Source: Tragulus kanchil (lineage: Eukaryota > Chordata > Mammalia > Artiodactyla > Tragulidae). Taken from it: a stretch of 64,000 bases of DNA. The position numbers and the translations under genes are program-made. Below are positions 1-11,345 of the stretch, in pieces. Each line of letters opens with the position of its first letter. Position 1 is the first letter of the stretch. The DNA is taken from assembly GCA_022376925.1 (NCBI GenBank), contig JAIOJX010000004.1, forward strand, positions 120,181,123 to 120,245,122. The letters run 5' to 3'. The notes below the pieces were generated by a model. That model searched no databases and was not told where the DNA came from. It saw only the letters and a program-made list of their open reading frames with translations.

Positions 1-203
1 CTTTAAAAAAAAAAAAAAAAAAAAAACTACTTGGTCAGTAGTTTGAAAAAAAAACAAAAAAAGACTTAGCTCAGAGCAATTTTGCATCTTAATGTTATTT
101 GGATTGTATTCATACGTTTATAAACAATTACTGACATACATTTTTGCATATCCTTCTAGACTTCTAAAAATTTGTAGTTTTTGGCTTCTTTTTTTCCTTT
201 CTA

Positions 204-312
204 GCTGTGTGAGTGTCAGTCCTGTTCGACTCTGTGAACCTCATGGATTATAGTCTATCAGGCTTCTCTGTCCATGGAATTTTCTAGGCAAGAATACCAT
301 AGTAGGTTGCCA
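204..312 (-). mobile_element. Bov-tA SINE, cut by duplication junction
   Basis: This is the reverse complement of the Bov-tA 3' part, recognisable by the gcaagaatacc and tctgtccatgg stretches. It stops at 312 in mid-element; the full copy is at 1296-1489. Confidence 0.85.
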
Positions 313-424
313 ATTTTCTAAGGGCTACTAATGGTCTTTCACAATTATCATAAATTTGGTAAGTGACAACAGTGTCGTGTGGTTAATGTGCACGGTTGTG
401 TTGAAATTCTGTTTCACTTCTTAT

Positions 425-570
425 GAGATCTGTTACCTTGCTAAGTTTCCATTTCCCAGTTGGCATAGTAGGAATAATAGATAACTCATGGGAGCATTGT
501 AAATATTGAATAGAATCTGAAAAGGGCACAGGGCAGAGACTTAACACAGTGTTTGCCACAGAGAAGGAAA
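425..570 (+). mobile_element. MIR SINE, diverged
   Basis: The order of motifs follows the MIR 3' half: ttaccttgctaagtt, cccagttggcatagtaggaat, then cacagtgtttgccacag. Divergence is high, as expected of an ancient mammalian element. Confidence 0.6.
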
Positions 571-796
571 TCTATGAATCATTAATATAAAACTTTTTTT
601 ATTATTCCAAATGTTCTTCTTTTTTCTGCAAGTATTCTTGTATATAAACAAAACCATAAAGATTCTAATATGAATGAATCAAAATAATGGCCTTATAATG
701 CATTGAATTATTTATATCCTGTTCTTGTCTTTTTAATAAAGTAAGACATTTCTCAAAGTGCCCTGAGATCAAGACTTAGCTCAGGGCTTCCCCTGG

Positions 797-807
797 TGGT
801 CCAGTGG
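797..807 (+). promoter_or_regulatory. Pol III A box of the CHR-2 SINE
   Basis: tggtccagtgg fits the tRNA A-box pattern TRGYNNARNGG at all but the later variable bases. It lies 44 bp upstream of a B box, the usual internal-promoter spacing. Confidence 0.6.
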
Positions 808-840
808 ATAAGGACACCGCCTTGCAGTGCAAGGGGCGCC

Positions 841-851
841 GGTTCGAGCCC
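841..851 (+). promoter_or_regulatory. Pol III B box of the CHR-2 SINE
   Basis: ggttcgagccc is a full match to the B-box consensus GGTTCGANNCC. The element therefore keeps a potentially active type 2 internal promoter; transcription is not shown by the sequence. Confidence 0.65.
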
Positions 852-1295
852 TGGCCTGGGAAGATCCCACGTGCCGCGGAGCGGCTGGACTGATGTGTCC
901 AATCACCGAGCCGGACCTCTGGGCGCCCAGAGCCGGGGCTCTGCAACAACAAACGCCACCGCAATGGGAGACCCGCAGGAGCCAAAGAACAAAGATGGAT
1001 GAAAACAGAGAAATGAAAGTCCAATGGAAGTGGCCTGCCCGCTCCCCTCCCTCCCCAATCCGATCCCAGCCCAAAATAAATAAATAAATAAATCTTTAAA
1101 AAAAAAAAAAAAAAAAAACTACTTGGTCAGTAGTTTGAAAAAAAAACAAAAAAAGACTTAGCTCAGAGCAATTTTGCATCTTAATGTTATTTGGATTGTA
1201 TTCATACGTTTATAAACAATTACTGACATACATTTTTGCATATCCTTCTAGACTTCTAAAAATTTGTAGTTTTTGGCTTCTTTTTTTCCTTTCTA

Positions 1296-1489
1296 GCTGT
1301 GTGAGTGTCAGTCCTGTTCGACTCTGTGAACCTCATGGATTATAGTCTATCAGGCTTCTCTGTCCATGGAATTTTCTAGGCAAGAATACCATAGTAGGTT
1401 GCCATTTCCTGCTCCAGGGGTTCTTCCTGACCCAGGGATCAAACCTGTGTCTCTTTTGTCTCCTGCAGCTGAGCTACTGGGGAACCCCC
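1296..1489 (-). mobile_element. Bov-tA SINE, full-length copy
   Basis: The minus-strand element reads on + from gctgtgtgagtgtcagtcc to gagctactggggaacccc, ending at the complement of the SINE 5' end. It shows how the first, interrupted copy (204-312) should continue. Confidence 0.9.
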
Positions 1490-2698
1490 TTCCGAGTTGA
1501 GTGTGTTTTAAATTTTCTGATTTTAGAGGAAAACTTTTTAATTAGAGTTGTGTGTATTTTCCCCATTTCATATCTAAACAAGAGTAGATGTATCACAAAT
1601 TAAACATGTACTGCCCTATCGTGTGTATCAGCAGTGAGTTTGCAGAGGGTAGTAGTGCGAAATGTTAGGAAATATGTGCCAGAAGCCAAGTTTTGGGGGA
1701 CCGGGGTGACCTACCTTACCTTTGCACTTTCTGTAAGAGAAGGTAAACCTTCCTCAGGGCACATGTCGATCAATGCTCATCTAATACTAACATGTAACCC
1801 AGTACCTTAAAATAGCTATACACTATTAGATTAAAGCATTTCTATGAGAGAAAAACCAAGGACGATGTTTTGGTCAGGACCTGAGGGCACAGAAGACGGA
1901 GCTTGTATTAACACTTCCTCATCATCTCAGAGCCTCATAGGATCCTGGTAGGAAGAGGCTTCCTTCCTCCAGGAGTGATTCATAGCCTCATCACCCCAAT
2001 CTGCCTGAGGTGTTGTCATCCAGACTAATGCCACGATATCCTGGATTGACGTTTGCCTCTGTAAATGCAAGGATTCTCAGATTACCACGTTTTTTTCCAC
2101 CCTGCATGGTTCCATGCATCTACCCCCCTAGCTTCCTCTCACGACCCCTCCTGCGCTAACCCCATCTCCTGTGCTGTCAACTGGATCCTATGTGTCTAGA
2201 GGTCTTATCAGTAAAACCCCACTGACCTTTAGTTTTATAAATATTCCATCCACTTTTTCATTTCTTAAACTGAAACCTAGTTCTCACTTGAAGACACTAT
2301 TTTTCCTATAGCCCAGGCAAGTGATGACTTTTCTCTTTTCCTCTTCTCGTCCTTGGGCCCTGCATGTGAGAGAGGGTGTTGATCCTCCTCAGTTACACCC
2401 TGTCCCCCTCCCTCTAGCCAGCTTGTATTTAACTCCTCTCTCCCACCATATGCACATTCAGTCCATTCACATATGTCTCAAGATAGACCTGGTAGGTGGC
2501 CATTTCTGACACATTTCAACCTTTACCGTTCCATTTCATCACTAGGAGATGTTTCTTCTGCTTACAAAGGAGCACTACCTTTACTAGGTTCCGGTGAAAT
2601 AATAGAGCATGAGAAGAAAATGAATATGGATCATACCAGTAGTTAAGATGAAATGTTCTTGAAAATTTCACATGTAACTCAGAGATATTATATAACCT
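1490..2698. other. No recognised feature
   Basis: This is single-copy sequence without an identifiable SINE, LINE, microsatellite or coding frame. The longest frame (2321-2509, 62 codons) has no recognisable similarity and no supporting splice signals. Confidence 0.5.
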
Positions 2699-3269
2699 GT
2701 TTATCAAAACTTAAAGATTTAGAGATGGATGCAGTCTTAGGGGAAAGTAAGACATAAATAGGCAAAGTGAACTTGACCAGAATAATGGAACAAATAAGTT
2801 GGCAGGCAGGATTGCATTTCTGCTTCATTATTTTCCATTCAGGATTCATTCACTCAACGGTGAATATGCACTGAGCTCCTGCTCAAGGAAACAGACAAGA
2901 TCTTCTCTGATAGATCTTAAAGTAGCAAAGGAGATTAATGTTAAAAATATTGAAGTTAAACACGTATATTCTTGGACTGTGTATTCTGAATAAAGCAGTA
3001 TCTAAAATCTGACACATTTATGAGGGGAGACTGATCCCATCTGAAGGATAAAGGAGCTCTTCTCCAGGGAAGTGTAATCGTGAAACAAATGAACTTTTGC
3101 CTGATGAGGAGTTAGCAAGAGGAAGAGGAGGGGATTGTTTTTCTGGCCAAAAGATCAGACACCTGTTCCTGGAACAGACTGGAGGAGTACAGTTCTATCA
3201 CCTGACTGTAGAAGGGCTCAGGTGACCTTTGGTAATATCTGACTCTGGATTCAGTATAATGTGTTTGTC

Positions 3270-3470
3270 CATGCATGTTAAATTGTTTCAGTTGTATCTG
3301 ACTCCGTGATCCTACGGACCATAGCGCCTCCAGGCTTTTCTGTTCTTGGGATTTTGCAGGCTAGAATACTGGAGTCGGCTGTCATGCCCTCCTCCAGGGG
3401 AACTTACTGACCCAGGGATGGAACCTGCATCTTCTGCTGTGGAAGGGAGTAAACTACTTCTGACCCCAAG
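3270..3470 (-). mobile_element. Bov-tA SINE, diverged
   Basis: Reverse-complement Bov-tA: gactccgtgatcc, ggaccatagcgcc, tagaatactggagtcgg and gacccagggatgg occur in family order. An older, diverged copy with no clear TSD. Confidence 0.85.
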
Positions 3471-4402
3471 ATCCAAGTGTTTCTTTAACAGACTTTTTGT
3501 TGCTTTTGTTATTGTTATCATAGGTTTGCCTCAAAGAATCCTGCCTCTCTGCCTGAGTTTAGAAAGCGCCTTTGTTCAGCACCCTGTCCACCAGTGAATG
3601 GCAAGAAGGGAGAAATTAACACATTCCCTGCCCGAGGCTTGTTATTCTAGAAGATGCTTGTGAGATTAATGGCCTTTTTACTTTGCCTCCTTACCTCCTC
3701 CCTTGCATTTCTAAACTATGAAAGAACTTGGCATCCAGTCCCCAATAAGATGGTTATTTTGAGGCCCTAGCCTGCCATCTTCTTGGTCTGCAAGTGCCCT
3801 GAGTAAAGTCTTTTCCTTGCCTCAACACTTTGTTTATCAAAACTTAAAGATTTAGAGATGGATGCAGTCTTAGGGGAAAGTAAGACATAAATAGGCAAAG
3901 TGAACTTGACCAGAATAATGGAACAAATAAGTTGGCAGGCAGGATTGCATTTCTGCTTCATTATTTTCCATTCAGGATTCATTCACTCAACGGTGAATAT
4001 GCACTGAGCTCCTGCTCAAGGAAACAGACAAGATCTTCTCTGATAGATCTTAAAGTAGCAAAGGAGATTAATGTTAAAAATATTGAAGTTAAACACGTAT
4101 ATTCTTGGACTGTGTATTCTGAATAAAGCAGTATCTAAAATCTGACACATTTATGAGGGGAGACTGATCCCATCTGAAGGATAAAGGAGCTCTTCTCCAG
4201 GGAAGTGTAATCGTGAAACAAATGAACTTTTGCCTGATGAGGAGTTAGCAAGAGGAAGAGGAGGGGATTGTTTTTCTGGCCAAAAGATCAGACACCTGTT
4301 CCTGGAACAGACTGGAGGAGTACAGTTCTATCACCTGACTGTAGAAGGGCTCAGGTGACCTTTGGTAATATCTGACTCTGGATTCAGTATAATGTGTTTG
4401 TC

Positions 4403-4602
4403 CATGCATGTTAAATTGTTTCAGTTGTATCTGACTCCGTGATCCTACGGACCATAGCGCCTCCAGGCTTTTCTGTTCTTGGGATTTTGCAGGCTAGAAT
4501 ACTGGAGTCGGCTGTCATGCCCTCCTCCAGGGGAACTTACTGACCCAGGGATGGAACCTGCATCTTCTGCTGTGGAAGGGAGTAAACTACTTCTGACCCC
4601 AA
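4403..4602 (-). mobile_element. Bov-tA SINE, second copy of 3270-3470
   Basis: Identical to the upstream element, carried by tandem duplication 2. Not an independent insertion. Confidence 0.85.
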
Positions 4603-5035
4603 GATCCAAGTGTTTCTTTAACAGACTTTTGTTGCTTTTGTTATTGTTATCATAGGTTTGCCTCAAAGAATCCTGCCTCTCTGCCTGAGTTTAGAAAGCG
4701 CCTTTGTTCAGCACCCTGTCCACCAGTGAATGGCAAGAAGGGAGAAATTAACACATTCCCTGCCCGAGGCTTGTTATTCTAGAAGATGCTTGTGAGATTA
4801 ATGGCCTTTTTACTTTGCCTCCTTACCTCCTCCCTTGCATTTCTAAACTATGAAAGAACTTGGCATCCAGTCCCCAATAAGATGGTTATTTTGAGGCCCT
4901 AGCCTGCCATCTTCTTGGTCTGCAAGTGCCCTGAGTAAAGTCTTTTCCTTGCCTCAACACTTTGTATCTTGGATTCATTGTGCTGTGCACAATGTGCAGT
5001 GAGCAGCACTGAGAGAGCTTGGACTCAATAATAAA

Positions 5036-5090
5036 TGCGGCTTCTGCATTGCAGGCAGATTCTTTACCACTGAGTCACTTGGGAAGCCTT
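5036..5090 (-). mobile_element. Bov-tA 5' (tRNA-like) fragment
   Basis: The stretch from ctgcattgcaggcagattc through accactgagtcac to gggaagcc is the complement of the tRNA-derived head of Bov-tA. The rest of the element is absent. Confidence 0.75.
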
Positions 5091-6414
5091 CAGTATTCTA
5101 TTAACTACTTATTAAACCATGGTAGACATTGAGAACAATATAGTCTTCTACACAATTTAGCTACAGATAAAACATTCCTTTGCCTCCTATTTCAGTTTTA
5201 GGAATGAAGTTGCCATTGGCTGAAAAGTTCACCTTGTCAGTTGTTTGTGTTGTTGGACTTATCTCCACTTCCTTAATTCTTTCTTTCAAAGAGCCCTCTC
5301 CTGACAATCTAGTTCTTTGTAGCTCATCTTTTCTCACCCTGCTGGTTTCCTATTTTAATTGCTGAGTCATCCAATCAGGCTTAATTGTCTCTCTCTCTCT
5401 CTCTCCAGCTGGCTGTGTCCTTTTGGAGAAAGAATTCTGCTCCAGGTGCACTTTTTAAAATTAGGATAATATGAGTGCCTAAATATGGACGCAGCTAGTT
5501 TAGTGGTGAATTCTGAAGCTATGGAAGATGATTAGCATCTTTTACCTTCCATCATGGTGACCAATGACGTGTTGAACTATTTTATCACAAGCTACCCATC
5601 ACAACCACTGATATTTTTTTAAAATTTCTTTTACATGATTTATATTTGTTGCTGATGAGTTATTTTCAGAAATTTTAGATTAATTCAAAGTTGAGTCACA
5701 CATTTTTCCCCCAAACGAAATGTAGTTTAAAATAATAATACAACTAAACTAAGAAATCACATTTTGGAAATGCTGATAAGTCATTTGAATTTCCTCTCTG
5801 TTAACCATGATGCAAGATTTCCAAATCTATTCATTGTTTAAATGTTGCAAGGGAGATGATTAACCTACTTAAGAAAAAGGCTTATAAGAACTACCATATA
5901 GAAGTCTTGAGATGAATATTAAGAAAAATAGTAAGTTAAGACATAGAGAATGTTTCTAAAATACTTTACTCCATGTTATTGAGCATAAGAAAATAATTTA
6001 TTTTAATATACTGTATTGGTCTTCTACAATTTGTCCTAATTACTGAATTATACAATAAATGAATTTTTTTTTTCTGCTCGGTTTATCAAGATATTAATAG
6101 TTAAATGCTTGTATTAGGCTATCTTGTTGGCAAATTTCCACTTCTGTTGTCCTAGACTATAACTCATTTTGACCTGTGTAGATTAAATGAAAGATTCAGA
6201 TTGTTTGATATTATGTTTTATGGGGCTCAGCATCTATATTTATGTGACATTCAAATGTTTCCAAAAACTTTGCTTATCAGATATTCCATTTTCCCTTTAA
6301 TGTATTCATATTGTAACTGTACATACAACTTTTTCTCAATTATCTTACCTTCTATCTTTGGTCTTTGAGGCTAAAGTTGATGGAAAATTGAGGGAAAATT
6401 TAACTTATTAATAG
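5091..6414. other. No recognised feature; AT-rich
   Basis: AT-rich single-copy sequence. It includes a short (CT)n run at about 5389-5405. A 61-codon frame (5180-5365) shows nothing recognisable. Confidence 0.5.
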
Positions 6415-6555
6415 CATGTATAGCTACTGTGTGGGTACTTCTCATATATCAAATAATCCACACAATGACTACAAAGCTAGATATTATTTATCCCTTTCAC
6501 AAGTGAGGAAACTCAGTTTCAGAGAAGCTTAAAAACCTGAGAGCACATCAGTGAA
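6415..6555 (-). mobile_element. MIR SINE
   Basis: Minus-strand MIR: tactgtgtgggtacttctcat, aataatccacacaatgac, then the conserved core complement caagtgaggaaactcag. Confidence 0.75.
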
Positions 6556-6764
6556 ATTGTTTTCTAAAAAATGAGTGCTTGATGATATGCATATTTTGAG
6601 TTTTAAAAGTTTATTCATGCTGTGTTGAAATCTCCACTTTCTGTGCATCACCGTGATTCAGACCTCACTGTGATAGTAAGAGTACTACAGGAAAGTAGAA
6701 TTTAATTCAGCGAGATATCATGAGGTGAAATAAGGCAAACATTTAAAATCAGGGTCTTCTATTT

Positions 6765-6920
6765 TCAGCTTTGTCACTATCTCATTAAATGAGCTTCAAA
6801 AAGCATTTAACCTTTTGAAGCCTGACTTTCCACTTCTGGGGGAATAAAAAAGAAGTAGAACAATTAGGAGATTTATCTAATAAAGCTTTTTTGAAGATTA
6901 AGCAGTGAGTTTCCTGTTCC
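6765..6920 (+). mobile_element. Probable MIR fragment
   Basis: tttgtcactatctcattaaa and gcatttaaccttttgaagcc follow the MIR pattern of a tRNA-unrelated core leading into the 3' half. Strongly diverged. Duplicate at 7943-8098. Confidence 0.5.
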
Positions 6921-7097
6921 TGGAATAAAGATTGCTAGAAACTAGAGCTCTTTACATAAATCATTATGACGAGCTCAAATCACCCTTAATGTTTGGAGAA
7001 TGTTTTCCTATTCATAAAGGAAACTTTTTTTTTTTTTTTTTTTTTTTAACTTCTTCCAGTTTCTACCCAGAACCATTGTTTGGGTTTAGAAGAAAAG

Positions 7098-7312
7098 TGC
7101 TAAAGAGCCTGACTTTGAGTCTACTTCTGTTTTTAACCAACTTTGTGACCTTGTTTAAATCATGTAAACGCCGAGATCTCAGTTTTCTTGTTTGAATGAT
7201 CAGGGATTGATTATCTAGTTCAACTTCAAATAACATCAGTGTGTTTCAGTCTTCCAGAATAATGCTTGGCCCATAATGGAAATTCGATAAATACTAGGTG
7301 GAATTAATTGAA
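7098..7312 (+). mobile_element. MIR SINE
   Basis: Plus-strand MIR: gcctgactttgagtct, ctttgtgaccttgtttaaatc, gatctcagttttcttg, aatgcttggcccataatgg and gataaatactagg occur in order. Confidence 0.8.
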
Positions 7313-7679
7313 TGAATAGGTCATTGCACTACTTTAATTTGCCTCACTCCACAAGGCACTGTGGATGTATAGATAAGGAACTACAAGGACACCTGAGACG
7401 GAGCTGCGCTGTGGGAGAACGTGTGCATGGAAGGAGTGACTGTGCTCACATAGGAAGGTTGGGCTGCTGGAGCTGTGCTTTGTTACCCAGGTCATTTATT
7501 GTGTGTATTTGTGTTTCTGACCCTAGCTCTTTTGCTGCTGTAAATCTGTGATTTATATAGTTTAAAACTGGCCTTGGTATAATAATAATGCAGGTATATC
7601 TTTGTTTGATTTCCTCACATTTTTTAGTCCCTTAATACTCACAATATTTGTGCTCTGATACCAGTGAGTTATTTCTTTA

Positions 7680-7792
7680 AATTTTCTTTTGAAATAATTT
7701 GAGATTTACAGGAAAATTGTAAAGATAGTGGTGCTATATACTTTTGGCCCAGATTCCCCTAATGTTAGCATTTAACACAACTATGGTACATT
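7680..7792. mobile_element. Ancient L1 (L1M-type) 3' region, cut by duplication
   Basis: ttgaaataatttgagattta, gttagcatttaacac and ctatggtacattt match the well-known mammalian L1M 3' region. This is the first of three partial copies; the least broken version is at 8856-9811. Confidence 0.7.
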
Positions 7793-7905
7793 TCCCTGGA
7801 GATGGGAATGGCTACCCACTCCTATATTCTTGCTTGGGAAATGCCATGGACAGAGGAGTCTGGCAGGCTACAGATCATGGGGTCACAAAGAGTCAATCAT
7901 GACTG
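7793..7905 (+). mobile_element. Bov-A unit, cut by duplication junction
   Basis: Plus-strand Bov-A: gatgggaatggctacccac, then ccatggacagaggagtctgg. It breaks off after atgactg at junction 3. Fuller copies are at 8967-9095 and 10040-10168. Confidence 0.85.
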
Positions 7906-8270
7906 GGGGGGGCAAACATTTAAAATCAGGGTCTTCTATTTTCAGCTTTGTCACTATCTCATTAAATGAGCTTCAAAAAGCATTTAACCTTTTGAAGCCT
8001 GACTTTCCACTTCTGGGGAATAAAAGAAGTAGAACAATTAGGAGATTTATCTAATAAAGCTTTTTTGAAGATTAAGCAGTGAGTTTCCTGTTCCTGGAAT
8101 AAAGATTGCTAGAAACTAGAGCTCTTTACATAAATCATTATGACGAGCTCAAATCACCCTTAATGTTTGGAGAATGTTTTCCTATTCATAAAGGAAACTT
8201 TTTTTTTTTTTTTTTTTTTTTTACTTCTTCCAGTTTCTACCCAGAACCATTGTTTGGGTTTAGAAGAAAA

Positions 8271-8486
8271 GTGCTAAAGAGCCTGACTTTGAGTCTACTT
8301 CTGTTTTTAACCAACTTTGTGACCTTGTTTAAATCATGTAAACGCCGAGATCTCAGTTTTCTTGTTTGAATGATCAGGGATTGATTATCTAGTTCAACTT
8401 CAAATAACATCAGTGTGTTTCAGTCTTCCAGAATAATGCTTGGCCCATAATGGAAATTCGATAAATACTAGGTGGAATTAATTGAA
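8271..8486 (+). mobile_element. MIR SINE, second copy of 7098-7312
   Basis: Carried by tandem duplication 3; essentially identical to the upstream copy. Confidence 0.8.
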
Positions 8487-8966
8487 TGAATAGGTCATTG
8501 CACTACTTTAATTTGCCTCACTCCACAAGGCACTGTGGATGTATAGATAAGGAACTACAAGGACACCTGAGACGGAGCTGCGCTGTGGGAGAACGTGTGC
8601 ATGGAAGGAGTGACTGTGCTCACATAGGAAGGTTGGGCTGCTGGAGCTGTGCTTTGTTACCCAGGTCATTTATTGTGTGTATTTGTGTTTCTGACCCTAG
8701 CTCTTTTGCTGCTGTAAATCTGTGATTTATATAGTTTAAAACTGGCCTTGGTATAATAATAATGCAGGTATATCTTTGTTTGATTTCCTCACATTTTTTA
8801 GTCCCTTAATACTCACAATATTTGTGCTCTGATACCAGTGAGTTATTTCTTTAAATTTTCTTTTTGAAATAATTTGAGATTTACAGGAAAATTGTAAAGA
8901 TAGTGTTGCTATATACTTTTGACCCAGATTCCCCTAATGTTAGCATTTAACACAACTATGGTACAT

Positions 8967-9095
8967 TTCCCTGGAGATGGGAATGGCTACCCACTCCTAT
9001 ATTCTTGCTTGGGAAATGCCATGGACAGAGGAGTCTGGCAGGCTACAGATCATGGGGTCACAAAGAGTCAATCATGACTGAGTGACTAACACTTT
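8967..9095 (+). mobile_element. Bov-A unit
   Basis: Contains the Bov-A body ending caaagagtcaatcatgactg followed by agtgactaac. It interrupts the ancient L1 3' region. Confidence 0.87.
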
Positions 9096-9336
9096 AACTA
9101 TTCATGGTATGTTGATTAAAAATGAGAAGTTAGTCTTGGTGCCTGGTACATTGGTATAACACTGTTAATTAAACTACCAGCTTTGCTTGATTGCATTTGT
9201 TTTTCTACTCATGTTCTTTACATATTCTAGGATTCTGAGATACCACATCCCATTTAATCATTGTATCTCCTTAGAGAAAATTATGTTGCTTTGTCTTTCT
9301 TGCTTTTCATGACCTAGATACTTTGAAGAATTCTTA

Positions 9337-9522
9337 TTGTTTAGTAAAGTCGTGTTCGACTCTTTTGCGACCTCATGGACTGTAGCCCAACAGGTGCCTC
9401 TGTCCATGGAATTTCCCAGGGAAGAACACTGGAATGGGTTCCCATTTTCTTCTCCACGGATCAAACCTGTGTCTTCTGCATTGCCGAGTGGGTTCTTTAC
9501 CACTGAGCCACCAGGGAACCCC
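9337..9522 (-). mobile_element. Bov-tA SINE with short TSD
   Basis: Minus-strand Bov-tA from gtttagtaaagtcgtg to gagccaccagggaacccc. The flanks carry a candidate 8-bp TSD, tttgaaga, before (9322-9329) and after (about 9526-9533) the element. The L1 host sequence reads through this motif once. Confidence 0.9.
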
Positions 9523-10039
9523 ATTTTGAAGAGCACTGGTAGTTATTTTGCAGACTTTTTTCTGAAATTTTTCATTATTAGACTTGAACAAAGAAAGGAT
9601 ATTATTGAAGTGTTCCATTCTTATTATCTTATGGGGATATATGACATCACCATGACCTATCACTGGTGGTGTAGACCTTGATCACCTGATTAAGGTGGTG
9701 TTTGCAGGTTTCTTCAGTGTAAAGCTACTATTTTAACTTTCCACAGTATTCTTTAGAAGAGAGTCACTAAGTACAGCTCATACTCTAGGGGAAAGAAATT
9801 GATCTTTACCAAACCTGGCCTTGGTATAATAATAATGCAGGTATATCTTTGTTTGATTTCCTCACATTTTTTAGTCCCTTAATACTCACAATATTTGTGC
9901 TCTGATACCAGTGAGTTATTTCTTTAAATTTTCTTTTTGAAATAATTTGAGATTTACAGGAAAATTGTAAAGATAGTGTTGCTATATACTTTTGACCCAG
10001 ATTCCCCTAATGTTAGCATTTAACACAACTATGGTACAT

Positions 10040-10168
10040 TTCCCTGGAGATGGGAATGGCTACCCACTCCTATATTCTTGCTTGGGAAATGCCATGGACA
10101 GAGGAGTCTGGCAGGCTACAGATCATGGGGTCACAAAGAGTCAATCATGACTGAGTGACTAACACTTT
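10040..10168 (+). mobile_element. Bov-A unit, second copy of 8967-9095
   Basis: Carried by tandem duplication 4; not an independent insertion. Confidence 0.87.
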
Positions 10169-10409
10169 AACTATTCATGGTATGTTGATTAAAAATGAGA
10201 AGTTAGTCTTGGTGCCTGGTACATTGGTATAACACTGTTAATTAAACTACCAGCTTTGCTTGATTGCATTTGTTTTTCTACTCATGTTCTTTACATATTC
10301 TAGGATTCTGAGATACCACATCCCATTTAATCATTGTATCTCCTTAGAGAAAATTATGTTGCTTTGTCTTTCTTGCTTTTCATGACCTAGATACTTTGAA
10401 GAATTCTTA

Positions 10410-10595
10410 TTGTTTAGTAAAGTCGTGTTCGACTCTTTTGCGACCTCATGGACTGTAGCCCAACAGGTGCCTCTGTCCATGGAATTTCCCAGGGAAGAAC
10501 ACTGGAATGGGTTCCCATTTTCTTCTCCACGGATCAAACCTGTGTCTTCTGCATTGCCGAGTGGGTTCTTTACCACTGAGCCACCAGGGAACCCC
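10410..10595 (-). mobile_element. Bov-tA SINE, second copy of 9337-9522
   Basis: Carried by tandem duplication 4 at offset 1073; identical by eye. Confidence 0.9.
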
Positions 10596-11079
10596 ATTTT
10601 GAAGAGCACTGGTAGTTATTTTGCAGACTTTTTTCTGAAATTTTTCATTATTAGACTTGAACAAAGAAAGGATATTATTGAAGTGTTCCATTCTTATTAT
10701 CTTATGGGGATATATGACATCACCATGACCTATCACTGGTGGTGTAGACCTTGATCACCTGATTAAGGTGGTGTTTGCAGGTTTCTTCAGTGTAAAGCTA
10801 CTATTTTAACTTTCCACAGTATTCTTTAGAAGAGAGTCACTAAGTACAGCTCATACTCTAGGGGAAAGAAATTGATCTTTACCACCTGGAGGGAGGTATA
10901 TCAGATATCAAAGATTCTCTGGAAATGAGTTAAAATTCCATTATAATTAATAGTCTTTAAGGGGAGATAGCTTTAAGCTATGTTACTAGCCTGTTAGAGT
11001 TTGATTCACTCTTTTACCAGCCTTCAGAGGAACTTGATTATAACAGATATTACTGTGGTGTTCCAAGGTGATTTCTTAT

Positions 11080-11345
11080 ACATTTATTATTTGAAATTCT
11101 TCCTTAAGGAAAATTTTGCCCTTCTCTTCTTCTTTATTTACTCATTTGTTTACATCGGTATGGACTCATGAGTATGTATTTCATTCTTTGGGTTTTCTTC
11201 CAAGACTATTGTTATTTATTTTGTTGCTCATGCTGTTACACCTGCAGTCAACTCTTTTAGGTTTGTGCCAGTGTCCTTTTGTGATATGCGTAACCTTTTT
11301 TTCCCAATATTACTTTCTGACAAATGTGATGCTCTGGATTCACCT
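11080..11345. mobile_element. Ancient L1 3' region, continuation
   Basis: atttgaaattcttccttaag, ggtatggactcatgagtatg and tattgttatttattttgttg continue the L1M order begun at 8856. Sequence at about 10905-11075 does not match well and may be a diverged or inserted segment. Confidence 0.7.

Larger units (their letters stand above)
785..1152 (+). mobile_element. CHR-2-type tRNA-derived SINE with target-site duplication
   Basis: The element starts with ggcttcccctggtggtcc and carries the tRNA-like head, the cccacgtgccgcggagc body and a tail of (aaat)n plus poly-A. It is flanked by a perfect 14-bp TSD, aagacttagctcag, at 771-784 and 1153-1166. Between the body and the tail lies a pyrimidine-rich extension (about 1020-1076) shared with other CHR-2 copies in this window. 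The A tail is interrupted by ctacttggtcagtagtttg. Low apparent divergence and a perfect TSD suggest a fairly recent insertion. Confidence 0.93.
1..1404. repeat. Tandem duplication 1 (first copy cut by window edge)
   Basis: Positions 1-312 recur at 1094-1404 almost base for base, offset about 1092. The unit is 313-1404; its first copy starts before the window. Junction at 312|313 (ggttgcca|attttctaag), inside a Bov-tA SINE. Probably an untrimmed assembly overlap. Confidence 0.95.
2699..4964. repeat. Tandem duplication 2
   Basis: Copies 2699-3831 and 3832-4964 (about 1132 bp) abut directly. The only difference I found is one T in a T-run (3491 against 4624). The junction is cactttg|tttatc. The unit contains a Bov-tA SINE and unremarkable sequence. 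Confidence 0.97.
6733..9080. repeat. Tandem duplication 3
   Basis: Copies 6733-7905 and 7911-9080 are separated by a ggggg filler at 7906-7910. Small differences occur, including A-run lengths near 6840/8018 and T-run lengths near 7026/8200. The last 339 bp of copy 2 are also copy 1 of duplication 4, so that stretch occurs three times. Confidence 0.97.
8856..9811. mobile_element. Ancient L1 (L1M-type) 3' region, interrupted
   Basis: The order of blocks follows the old mammalian L1 3' region: acaggaaaattgtaaagata, gttaattaaactacc, attctgagataccacatccc, tgaccta before Bov-tA, then tttgaagagcactgg, gaccttgatcacctgatt and agagagtcactaagtacag. It is split by Bov-A (8967-9095) and Bov-tA (9337-9522). 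The L1 target is restored if both SINEs are removed. Subfamily and strand were not decided. Confidence 0.75.
8742..10884. repeat. Tandem duplication 4
   Basis: Copies 8742-9811 and 9815-10884 (offset 1073). The junction reads tttacca|aacctgg; the second copy continues as tttaccacctggaggg. Because 8742-9080 already belongs to duplication 3, positions 7569-7905, 8742-9080 and 9815-10153 are three copies of one segment. Confidence 0.97.
9930..10900. mobile_element. Ancient L1 3' region, second copy
   Basis: Repeat of 8856-9811 through tandem duplication 4. It continues past the duplication into cacctggagggaggtat, which is also in the L1M pattern. Confidence 0.7.

Noticed and set aside
785..1076. 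Possible tRNA gene (A and B boxes)
   Set aside because: The boxes belong to a tRNA-derived SINE; there is no cloverleaf with acceptor stem and anticodon arm.
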